In this document: positions 54,093 to 64,000 of the stretch, one piece after another | Position numbering within the stretch: position 1 is the first letter of the stretch | Layout of the letters: each line of letters begins with the position of its first letter | From: Bilabrum cf. latius | Lineage: Eukaryota; Bigyra: Bicosoecida; Bigyra; Bicosoecida | DNA length: 64,000 bases | Direction of reading: 5' to 3' | NCBI GenBank assembly: GCA_965178125.1 | Contig: OZ237774.1 | Coordinates: forward strand, 124,001 to 188,000 | Position numbers and translations under genes: made by a program | The notes under the pieces: model-generated | Told to the model about the DNA's origin: nothing | Databases searched by the model: none | What the model saw: only the letters and a program-made list of their open reading frames with translations

Positions 54093-55280
54093 TCAGGTTG
54101 GTATAGCTATGCTTGGCGGCAGTGGGGGGGCGCTTGCACCGGTCTCATGTAGCAGTGCCCCATCGGTGCGACTCCAAGTTTGCACAACTTGGCTCAACAT
54201 GTATGGTTGACCACCTTCCCGTTCCCCCGGCCGAGGCACTTCAACCATATATCCGTGTAGGTGCGGAGTCTACTACTATGCACGTTGCTGGCCGGGTCGA
54301 CGTGGGGCCGCGCAACAAGGGACGGTACACTTGAATCTTGGAGTGATTAGCGGCAGGTACCCAGCTTGAAGTAGAATGCTGCTACAGACAAGATGCAGGG
54401 TCCAAGCTATGCTCGCTGAGTACGTCTGGGGACTGTTCATTGCAAGCTCGATCTCCCATTCTGACCAACTGTTCAGCCTTAGCCGTTCTACAATAGCGAC
54501 AGTCCATTGGCTTGCCACTGCAAGGAAGCCCACACTCGCGTATATCAGGCACATCAGGATCGCACCATCTGGAGGAGTACTGGAGATCCCCACCCAGGTC
54601 ACCTCCATAGATCGCCACAGTGATAGTAAGGGGAAGAACAGCGCAACTAGGCTATCCCCTATCCCTATGGAGCAAGCCACCAGTCCGGACAGCCCCAGTC
54701 CCAGCAGAGCATCGGGCATCAAGCCTCGCAGCTCATGCCACACGTTTCCCTTTGCTTCGCCTGATACGCAGTAGTTCATCCCAATGCTTTGAAACTTTGT
54801 GTCGTAGATAAATGGATCGTGGCCGTCAAGTCCAGTCGGAAGCCTGCCGGCTGCAGCGATCGACGAGCGTCCTTCTCCTTGGTCATCCGGGACATCCACG
54901 GGGTACTCCCACAGTGGGAACTCAGCGATTCTTGGATCAACTTGCAGTTGGTTTTGAGTGACTCTAGCCGTCCAGTTGCCTAGTGTTGTGGTTTGGGATC
55001 GAATCAAGTCAGATGCCGATTGATCTGTCGCGCCGTCTCCAAGAATCCGCTTGGCATAAAATATCCCGGCGTCGTCTCTACTGACAAGGTATGCAGGGAA
55101 CATTAGATGCTCAGTTTCCCGTGTAATTACGTGCCGCCTTCCCACAACGCACGACAAATCGAGCTGCCTTCCGATAAGGCTGCCAACCTAGGACTACACT
55201 AGCATGATAATACTGCAGACCGTCGCGGTACATAGACTGGCAACCATGTTAAGGAAGAGAAAATGCCGTAACTTGGCCAT
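54093..55280 (-). CDS. Multi-pass membrane protein, unknown family
   Basis: This frame of 395 residues begins MAKLRHFLFLNMVASLCTAT, a signal-anchor or first membrane segment, with TAGs at codons 29 and 31. A soluble region of about 150 residues (probably lumenal or extracellular) is followed by four hydrophobic stretches: ALLGLGLSGLVACSIGIG, SLVALFFPLLSLW, AILMCLIYASVGFLAV and TLHLVCSSILLQAGYLPL. The frame then meets three consecutive TAG codons (54270-54278) and stays open for about 58 more codons to TGA, reading QQRA-(UAG)3-TPHLHGYMVEVP. If UAG were a stop, the first membrane segment would be cut off from the rest. The topology resembles tetra-spanning transporters or channels, but no family signature is visible. 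The GH3 gene lies 303 bp downstream on the same strand. Confidence 0.75.
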
Positions 55281-56481
55281 TTTAGTTTCCGTCCTCCGCC
55301 AAATCAAAGCAGAATCAGTGTTTGTAGTTTCTACTCTGTTGGTGCCGACGACGCGGGGTGGAAACATGCTAGTTCCGGCTTAACGAACAAAAAGAGCAAT
55401 GTTGGATGAGGCGTGCAGTTGGTCCCGACCCCATCGTTACAGTAGCATAAACAAGAGAGGAAGTTATAATTCACCAACACACTCTGGAGCTCGGCGTATC
55501 TTCCGACCAATTGCAAGCTTTAGTCCCCCGCTGTACTTCGTACCCCAACCTCACCTCGCCTTGCGCAATGGTAGCGGGCGCCACATCGACACATGGTCAA
55601 AATGCACCTCATTGCCACCGGGGCGGACGACCACTACCCTAATTAGGGTAACCTCTTCCTATTCTGTTGCTTCCCTCGTCACTGGGCCGTACCGCTGTGC
55701 CATAGACCACGCTGTACATGGATCGAGGAGAGCTGCAGCAGGCTCCACTGGCAGTATGAATGTACTGCTACGTCACACAGGTCCTTAATGCGCCTCTTTG
55801 CTGAGCCGACATGTCGTTCCAGGTGCATGACTGAATTGACTCAGAGTACATAGAGGCTTTTCGCAGTTCCATCGTCCATTTTACAAGTTTTCGCTTGCTG
55901 TGTAAACGGAAGCCTAGGTAGCCATATGGGTGGACTAGCTTGATTGCTTTAGGTGGGCCCCGGCACGTTGTGTCCGGAGCTGTCTGATGTATAATTTCCC
56001 GCAACAGCGCAGTATCGAAAGCGGTATCTGTTAGATCTTAACTCTTCGCGTGGCCAGCCCATGTCATGACGGCTGTCTGAATTCGTGTATCCGTGTTTCA
56101 CTTCCCGGACTCCAAGTTCGTGGCCAGACCCATGGTGTCTGATGGAAGGGAAAAAAAGAGCAACGACAGCCGCTGTCAAGTGTGGCGAGTGTGGCATAAT
56201 CGAAGATGAAGACAATACACCCCGGCAGCGCGTGCCATCACCAAAACTCCGCGTGCTCACTTCGCACTTCAAGCGACACCACACAGTCCATTACCCGGCA
56301 TTTGTCCGTCGGGAATTGGTTACAATATATGTAAGCAATACATTTTTATCTGTTAATTATGTGTGCGTGGCTATATCTAGCTCTGTGTCTGCCGTTTAAA
56401 GAAATGATCAAGCGGCACGCGCCACTCTGCCACGACTCGACTCGCGAGAATCAAACTCCTTTGCCGCAGCAATACAACGCC
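55281..56481. other. Intergenic region, no confident gene
   Basis: This 1.2-kb AT-richer region separates the divergent membrane-protein gene (-) and adhesion-protein gene (+). Open frames up to about 110 codons occur (55399-55788 + and 55949-56284 -) without domains. Promoters for both genes are expected here. Confidence 0.4.
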
Positions 56482-59400
56482 ATGAAGGCTGCACTATGCT
56501 CACTAGTAGTTGTATTTAGTTTGGCGGCCGCGTCGGACCCCCTGAAGGACGGTATTGGTGATGACGTGGAACTGCTTATCCACCTGGACTTTTCAACCAA
56601 TTCCAGAGCGCGAGTAAACTCGCAAAAGAACTCTAATAAGGCAAAACTGCAATCTGGATCTTGGCAAGGCTTGCGTGCGGCGTACAGCGCGTGGTCTAAC
56701 ACGCAGATGTCGCCGTGGGTGTACACGAGTCGAGTGGGGTGTTTCTCAGCCGCCACCATGGGCAGCTTTACGATCATGGAGTACGTCCCTGCGACAACCG
56801 AGGCCGACGATATGAAGAAGATCGACATCAGTAGCAACCACAACAGGTACATTTTTGCGGTAGGAAAGCCTTACACGTACCCAATGCCATTGTATCCTTG
56901 GGAGGTCATGAGCATGGGTGAGAGACGTATAGCGCCTGTTGCACTCTTTTAATGTCACCATGAGCCGCCAATGCCTGTAGCGTTGTATTATTGTTTGGTC
57001 AAATAGATCGACATGGCATGGGCGTTCCATGACGCATCCCCTCGGATTTATTCTGTGTCGCAGGCCGCATCGTCAGGGGCTATGGTCAGCGCGTTCGCAA
57101 CGGCTGGAACTTCGGCTGGGACGGCACCGTAACTTAGTACTACTACGCCAACCCGGCCTCTGCCAGAAACCGCCCTGTGCTAGGATTCATGGGCCGGTCC
57201 GGAACCGCTGGCTCAGCCAACTCGCAGGCACAGGCGTCGCTCAAAAAGGAGGAGCTGCCGTACAACTTCGCTTTCTTCTCGTACAGCGGCTGGCGTGACG
57301 AGAACCCGATGGTAATGGCGGGCTGGACCAAGAAGGTAGGAGCTGAGCACCAGTTCCACGTGGGTCTGAACGACGACATCACCGAGAGCCCTGCCTCGGG
57401 CACTAGGAACCAGGAGAGGTTCCAAGGCGTGTCGGCTTCTTACTCGAGTCTGCGGGACTTTAGCGGAGCCGTCTACTCAACTGGTGAGCAATACTAGAGC
57501 CATCGTTGCGAAATTAGAAATCTGCACAGCCCATGCGCGCTGTCCTTGTCTACTTGACTCCTAACTCTCGCAGCCAACCGCCTCCGCATCGGCAGGGACT
57601 ATGGGGAGGTGCAGGGGCGCACAATTAACGGGATGCCATACGTAGTGAGCTTGCCACGGACATGGCTGGTTTGCTTCATAATTTGATAAATGGATTGCAT
57701 GCAAGAAGCCATGGCGATTGAACTGGTGTTACTTTCTACAATTAAATGAATGAATCCACCCTTCGCAGAACGAAATCAGGCCGAGGAGCGGCATCCAGTA
57801 CATGCTCGAGTACCTCGTGTACACGTCCCCCGCCGACAAGCCCATGAACACCACCACCATGAAGCGGATCAGTACGCATCTTCAGAACAAGTACAAGCCC
57901 TCAGTGCTCCCAGCCGTGAGCCAGCTGGTCCCCACCAGCTGGCTGCCCGACTACCAGAACGAGCTAAGCCGATCCGGATGCGGCACCTACAACTCCACAT
58001 CACGGACCTTCTCGCTGCCACTAACCCGAAACTCTGCCTGCTAGATGTTCTGCAACGGAGGAAGGACATTCTCTCAGGGGTACTACATGTCCTGGTCCAG
58101 GACGAGCTGGTACACGTTCGGCTCTGCAAGCTCCGGCACCTGGAACAGCGGGATGGGACGGTGCGGACGGAACTGCCCCAACCTGGGCATGCCCGAGAAC
58201 ACTGAATCCTGCAGGCGCGTGCACAACTACATGGGCTTCGGGGACGACCTGGACGAACTCGAGAGCAAAGAAGGACCGGAGTGGTACCCCATGCTTGTGC
58301 CGCTGCCCACTTTTTCTTCTTCCATCAACGCGGCAGGCGACGCCTGGAAGGTCGAGAACAAGCGGCTGGTGCACAAGGATGCTAGCGAGGATAACGGCTG
58401 CCCCAGTGGATCGTCATCTACAAACGCCAAGCCCGTTGCTGACTTTGACTACCTTGGAGCCATGGGCAGCGCGCAGACGTACCGGCACACGTTCGGGCGC
58501 ACGCTCAACGTTGAGGCCAAGTTCATTGTACCGGAGGGGACGAGGGCGCAGCTGCTGCTCCGCAAGACCACTTCCATCTCGAGCGGGTACGCTGTCAGCC
58601 TCAAGGGCGGCGAGGACAGGCACCACATGACCTACTGGAGCTATGGGTACGACGCGACGGAGCGAAGGTGGATGTTCACGGAGACGGAAGTCCGCTTTAC
58701 AAAGGACTGCAGCATTCCCACAGACGACACGGAGGAGCCCCAGCTCATCCGAGCCGTGCAGGACTCCACCAACATCAAGGTGTACTGCGGCGACGAGCTC
58801 GTGTCCACGTTCAGCGATCCATCCCGGAGCGTCCCACTCAACTTCGGCATGCAGGGCATTGCGGCGCAGGGTGACGGCGTGGAGATCGACGATTTCAAGG
58901 TGTGGACTGACTGCAAGGACAGCACGCAGTGCGATGGAATCGTGACTGGAGAGTCCTGCGAGTTCTCGTGCAGGGAGGGATACGTGGCCGCTGCCAACTC
59001 TGACCCGCTGAGGTCCTGCGACTCGAACGGCGACTTTGCCGGCGAGGACTTGAAGTGCCAGCCGGCGCCCCCAACTATTCCTGAGCTCGATGATGCGCTG
59101 GAGGTGGAGGAGCGCGTGATGCCCGGCACGCTGGTAGGCAGCCCGATCCAGGGCACCACGCTGAGCGACGACCAGGCCATCCTATGGTCCATCAAGCCGG
59201 AAGGGAACAACGACGGGCAGACAAAGGACGCAAGCGATAACTTCTTGCCTGTGTTCACGATCGGGCTGTGCGACGGCTAGATCAAGGTGGCCAATGCTAT
59301 CCTGGACTACGCCGTCAAGACCCAGTACGTGATAACCGTGGTAGGCAAGACGGACGGCAAGGATATCGCTGCCAGCGAGGTTGAAGTGACCATCAACGTG

Positions 59401-62400
59401 CTGGACCGCAACGATCCTCCAGTCATGGACCAGATGGATCCCGTGATGGTCACCGTGAACGAGAACTCTGCAGTGGGCACCAACGTGGTGCCAGGGCCGT
59501 TTACTGCAACCGACCCAGACGGCGAGACAGAATTCAAGTGGGAGATCCTGGCCGGCAACGATGATGGCTTCTTCACGATCGGCGAATCATCAGGCCAGCT
59601 GTCGGTGGCCAAAGAGGGTCTCAACTACGAGGAGAAGAAAGAGCACCTGCTGTTCGTGACCGTGGCGGATGCAGAGGGCCTCAACGACGGGCGCGCCATC
59701 AACGTGACTCTCAACGACGTCAACGATCCTCCGGAGGTACCGCCTACTGTCCACGTGGTGGGAGAGCTCAACGCGACCGCGGGTTTCCCCATTGCGGTGC
59801 TGCAGTAGGATGATGAGGACAACGATGACATCGATTACAGCATCGTGTCTGTCACTCGGCTGCCTGACTTCGTGGACGGAAACTTCCTGACCGACACGTC
59901 CGAGTCTCGCACAGCACTGCCGGCGAACGAGATCATTTTTGATCTTCGGGACACGCCAGCCACCAACGACCCCACCGGCACCAAGCAGCTCGAGTTCAAC
60001 GTGGACCTGACCTACCACACGGCCCCCCAGGAAGACGACGACATGTACCCCATCGAGTACGAGGGCAGGCTAGTGAGGGGCGTGTACGAGGTCGAGCTGG
60101 CGGCGGATGACGGGCGCGTGTCGACTCCCACCGTCGGCAAGCAGATGGTCATCATCGCATCTGACCTCACCGCTCGTGACCTCGCCTCTGAGCCCCTGCT
60201 GACTGCCGTGCAGGTGTGCGACGGGCAGTGCAACGACCAGGTGCGGGAGGAGGAGGAGTACGTCTACCGGGCCATGCTGACTAGGGGAACTGCCGGGGGG
60301 CGCACCCAGGGCGTGAGGCTGCTGGGGCTCAACCTGGTGGATACCACAAACCTCAAGGTCTGGTACGAATCGGTGACCATGATGCCCAAGCTGTCGTACA
60401 ACGCCACCAACTGCGTGGTAAAGAAGAGCGGTGACATGGATGACGAGGGCAACGATCTCGACTACATGACGTGCGAGGTGCCTCCAGGCGTGGGACGCGG
60501 CCTGCGATGGCACGTGGTCATGCGAGGGGAACAGGTGCGTACCCTGGAGCCGCTGTTCGCCGACTATGGAGCGCCTGCCGTGACCTCTATCGCCGGCCCG
60601 AACGATCTCGTCAACACACGGCCCATAAGCACGGCAGGCGGTGAGACGATCATCCTGACTGGCGCCAACTTGGGCTTCGAAGGGATGGACCTGAACCTGG
60701 TGCAGGTCAGGTACGGCTTCTAGTCCGACCTCATGGGTCCCGTGGATGCTAGCAACTTTGACAGTTTGCCATTCTAGGCGTCTGTGCAGGCGGATGGAGT
60801 GGAGTACGATGAGCTCAGAGTCAAGACCGACGAGGGGTACGGGCAGGGACTGAGCCTGTACGTGCGCGTGGGAGGGAGTGTGTCAGAGGTGGCTGCTGCG
60901 GACCAGATCGAGTACGCCGCTCCTGAGGTGACGAGTGTGAGCGTGCCAGCCGGAGCCATGCATGGCTTGGACTCGATGGACGCTGCGGGCGGCGAGACCA
61001 TCGTGGTGGAGGGTCGCAACTTCGGGCCCATGACCGACATCAGCTCCAGAGCGCTTGTGCCCCGCGTGTCGTATGGCACCAGGCCCAGCACCATCCCCGG
61101 GCTGGTGACTGGCATTGGTGATCACGAGTACGTGAGCGACGTGACGTGCACCAAGGACGTCGGGTCGGAGCACACGAGGCTGACGTGCACCACGGGGGCT
61201 GGTGTGGGCCGGAACCACCGCCTCAAGGTGGTGATGCCCGGGCAGGTGTCCACCACATTCGACCTGGAGAGCAGCCCCTCCTCGGAGCAGCTGAGCTACC
61301 TGCCACCGGTGATCACCCGCGTGTTCGGGCCAGGTGCCAAGGAGGCCTCCACCTCTGGGGGAGATCTCGTGGAGATCGACGGCGAGCACTTCGGACCTGT
61401 GGCCATGAACGCCATCGAGGTGGTGCAGTTCGGGCTGGAGAGCGATTTCCCGGCGGGCAGCGGCCTGTACGAGATGGACCAGGACGAGGCCACGGGAGCA
61501 TGCGAGGTGGTGCGTGACCCGGCCAGGCACGGCGTCAGTCGCGTCAACTGCCGACTCATCCCGGGCCGCGGTTCGGGCTACTCGTGGGCCCTGCGCGTGG
61601 GCGGGCAGATGACCGAGGCTATTTTCGAGGCCAACTCGAGCTACTCTGCCCCGACAATCGCGGGCTTTGACGATGTCTCAGATGCCGAGAACATCGATGC
61701 GGTGAAGCAGGGTCGCACGCAAGGCGGGGACCTCATCGAGATCTACGGCGACAACTTCGGCCCCGTGATGGACGACCACGTGGCCATCTCGTACAGACTG
61801 GTCATGGCCCGTTTCGACGAGAGCGGCAATGCCCTGGACCCCGAGATCAAGACGTTTGCCGTGGATGGCAGCAGCTGCAGCATGGTGGTGGACCACAAGC
61901 GGATCCGGTGCGAGCTGGCCGTGGGTGGCGGTGCCGACCTCAAGTGGACCATGGTGGTGGCTGGGCTGACTTCCAGAGACCCAGTGACTGCGTATGCCCT
62001 GCCTGTGATCGACTCGATCGAGCGCTTCAACGGGGCCGGGCTGTTCCCTGCCACGGTGAGTGGCGAGCCCATCTCGGTGGACCCCATGCCCGCCATGCCT
62101 CAGGACCGGCAGCTGAGCCCCGAGGGTGGAGACTACGTGGAGCTCGTGGGCCGCAACTTCGGGCCGTCGGGAGACGAGCAGCTGCTGCAGGAGGTGCGCT
62201 TCGGCAACGGGGCCCACCAGTACGTGCTACCCGAGTCCGAGTACCGCATCATGACGGACCACCAGAGGATCAGGGTGCGGGTGCCCCCAGGTGTGGGTGC
62301 TGATATGCGGTTCGTGGTTGTTGTGGCCGACCAGGAGTCGTCCGAGTCCCAGTCCACCGTGTCGTATGCCGCGCCCGAAGTCATGTCAATCTCGCCTGCC

Positions 62401-64000
62401 TTCGGGCACGCGCAGCAGGACGAAGAGAGCCCCCAGATGGTCAAGGTGACTGGCAAGCACTTCGGATTCGCGGACAGCCGATCCACGCTGACCGTCAAAT
62501 TTGGCCACGCTGCTGACGGCACGATGACTGCCGGTATCGCAACTACGGAGCCCATGTCTGGCACGGGTCGCTTCGAGCCTGCTGCTGGCAATGCCACGTA
62601 CCCGGCCGGATATGATCGGGAGGCAGTGCAGACGGTCAAGTTCGCGCTGCCCTCTGGAGTGGGCAAAGACAGGGCGGTGGTGCTGGTCAACTCACCCGCA
62701 GGCTTCCCCCAGCTGGCACTTCGCAGCGCCGTGGACGTGTCGGCCTACACGACCATGGTGACCGAGGGACCCATCAATACGTCCGTGGTGGTGACCGACC
62801 CCAAGGTGTTCACCTACCAGAACCCCTCGATCGACTTCCTCTCACTGGATCCCATCGGCACCACGGGCCCGTACGCCAACCAGCGGGCCAACTTGTTCCC
62901 CGGATAGGAGGGCATCAAGCTGCTGCGCGTGTACGGCCGCAACTTTGGTGCCTCGGCTCAGGAGCTCAACGACCAGGTGGAGCGTAAGGTGCTCATCGCG
63001 CCCTCGGACGACCCGTCGGACTTCTCGGCAGATACGGGCCGCGTGCAGGTGGTGGACTGGACCGACACCGTGATCGAGGTCATGACGGACGTGGACTCTG
63101 GGTTCGCGAAGGTTCACCTGGGTTCCTTCTCATACGACGGTGCCATGGAGAAGAGCCAGACGTCTCCTGCCGCCCAGTACTACGACGTGTCTCCTCAGGT
63201 GGCAGGCCTGCAGGGAGCCGACGCCTTCAACACGGCGGGAGGGGAGATCCTCGAGCTCAAGGTGGCCCGCATCGGGCAGGCACAGAGCATCCAGGTGGAC
63301 GTGGGCGGACAGCCGTGCCCACTGGTGCTACCCTCCGACCCGTCGCAGACCGTGTCCGATGCCGACTTCCCCACTGTCATCCTGCAGGCCCAGGTGGATG
63401 CCAATCCGAGCTACAACTCGCTCATTGACGCGGATAATGGAGGCATGCAGTGGGACATCGCCTGCGTGATGCCGGCTGGGCCCCGCGGTGAGTTCGTGAA
63501 CGACGGCTCGCAGGTGCCGGTGGTGGTGCAGCGTTTCTCGGCCGGCAGCGATGGCATCGTGTCTGGTCCGCAGTATATCTCGTACGCGCCTCCGTCCATC
63601 ACAGAGGTGCAGGTCTGGCACGACACGTCGGCCAACCCATCAGGACAGCCCGACGAGGTGTTCACTCCAGCTGACGGCGTGGTATACACGCCTACTCGAG
63701 GGGCCATCATGCGCATCGTGGGTGAGAACTTCGGGCTGTGCCCCCAGGTGCGCCTTGGCTTCAGCAACATGTTCGAGATGGGCGAGCAGTACCAGGACGA
63801 GTCATCGGCGTGCAGACACACGACCCAGGACCCGGCCCGCCGCAGCCGCTCGCACACCATGCTGGAGCTGCGTGTGCCCCAGGGCGAGGGCGACGGCACG
63901 GACCCGGCCCTGGGAGGCATGCCGTTTGCCTTCCGCGTGACGGTGGGCGGGCAGGACTCGCAGCCCATGGTGCACTCTCACACGCCCCCCGCCATCCAGA
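56482..64000 (+). CDS. Giant secreted cadherin/IPT-repeat adhesion-type protein (3' end outside window)
   Basis: Exons are 56482-56917, 57064-57483, 57574-57644 and 57769 onward; donors are GTGAG and acceptors CGCAG. The signal peptide is MKAALCSLVVVFSLAAAS. Order after an N-terminal region of unknown fold: a LamG/concanavalin-like segment (about 58430-58910), a Sushi-like module (CDGIVTGESCEFSCREGYV, 58930-59060), and about three cadherin-type repeats (59060-59810) with LDRNDPPV and LNDVNDPPE Ca2+-binding motifs and ATDPDGETEF. From about 59845 to the window end comes a series of roughly nine IPT/TIG domains, each with a GGE/GGD strand and a GRNFGP or GENFGL turn. TAGs lie at 57135, 58042, 59278, 59806, 60721, 60775 and 62905. 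The TAG at 59278 falls in the cadherin G-x-I position (CDG-UAG-IKVA). The last frame is open to the window edge. A cell-surface or cell-wall adhesion role is likely. Confidence 0.88.

Noticed and set aside
55399-56284. Open frames 55399-55788 (+) and 55949-56284 (-)
   Set aside because: AT-rich, no domains, no splice-consistent extension and positioned where promoters are expected.
1-64000. CRISPR array, phage or bacterial operon
   Set aside because: Spliceosomal introns, cytosolic RPS18, WNK kinase and Xrn2 show a nuclear eukaryotic genome; repeats found are exon units or short dispersed motifs, not spacer arrays.
1-64000. Widespread pseudogenisation or sequencing error as cause of the TAGs
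   Set aside because: Only TAG, never TGA or TAA, interrupts frames, there are no accompanying frameshifts, and true gene ends avoid TAG.

Overview
This window is nuclear DNA of a GC-rich single-celled eukaryote that I cannot place more precisely. It has spliceosomal introns of about 60-1200 nt, nearly all with a GTGAG donor. It carries a cytosolic ribosomal protein gene, a WNK kinase, an Xrn2/Rat1-like exonuclease, an ankyrin gene, a GH3 glycosidase and a LINE-type retroelement. The most important observation is the genetic code. Almost every long reading frame is interrupted only by TAG, and the same frame stays coding on both sides. Read through TAG, fragments join into complete genes that end at TGA (most) or TAA (two); none of the genes I resolved ends at TAG. 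TAG falls in Gln-rich tracts and at positions compatible with Gln, so I annotate UAG as a sense codon, very probably glutamine. I counted about 79 in-frame UAGs by hand.

Layout. 3-7280 (+) is the 3' part of a giant low-complexity protein with a (GGTGCT)n tract and a BTB-like C-terminus. 7456-8373 (-) is ribulose-phosphate 3-epimerase, divergent from RPS18 (8736-9305, +). 9788-17358 (-) is a WNK kinase with a tail of about 1,900 residues. 18253-21351 (+) is an LRR protein, 21600-23525 (+) a coiled-coil protein, and 23743-26211 (+) a small-molecule (APH/MTR-kinase-like) phosphotransferase. 26392-30162 (-) is a P-loop protein with a degenerate Ras-like G domain, divergent from the Xrn2/Rat1-like gene (30590-35748, +).

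36420-43400 is gene-poor: small hypothetical genes, a GH3-tail-like fragment and a 5'-truncated LINE with a readable ORF. 43400-50063 (-) is an ankyrin gene in which an exon/intron unit has been tandemly multiplied, each exon being exactly one 33-residue repeat. A second, shorter LINE copy with an 11-bp target duplication lies just upstream of its start. 51036-53789 (-) is a secreted GH3 beta-xylosidase-like enzyme and 54093-55280 (-) a multi-pass membrane protein. 56482 to the window end (+) is a secreted adhesion-type protein with LamG-like, Sushi-like, cadherin and many IPT/TIG repeats.

A second genome-level signal is a small vocabulary of 8-20 bp motifs, for example GTGTGACGAGTG, GGTTGCAACC, paired GGCGCCGCGC/GGTTCCGC, and GGTGCATCGCACGGTGGTGC. 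They recur many times on both strands, in all reading frames, and in exons and introns alike. They therefore look like DNA-level rather than protein-level elements.
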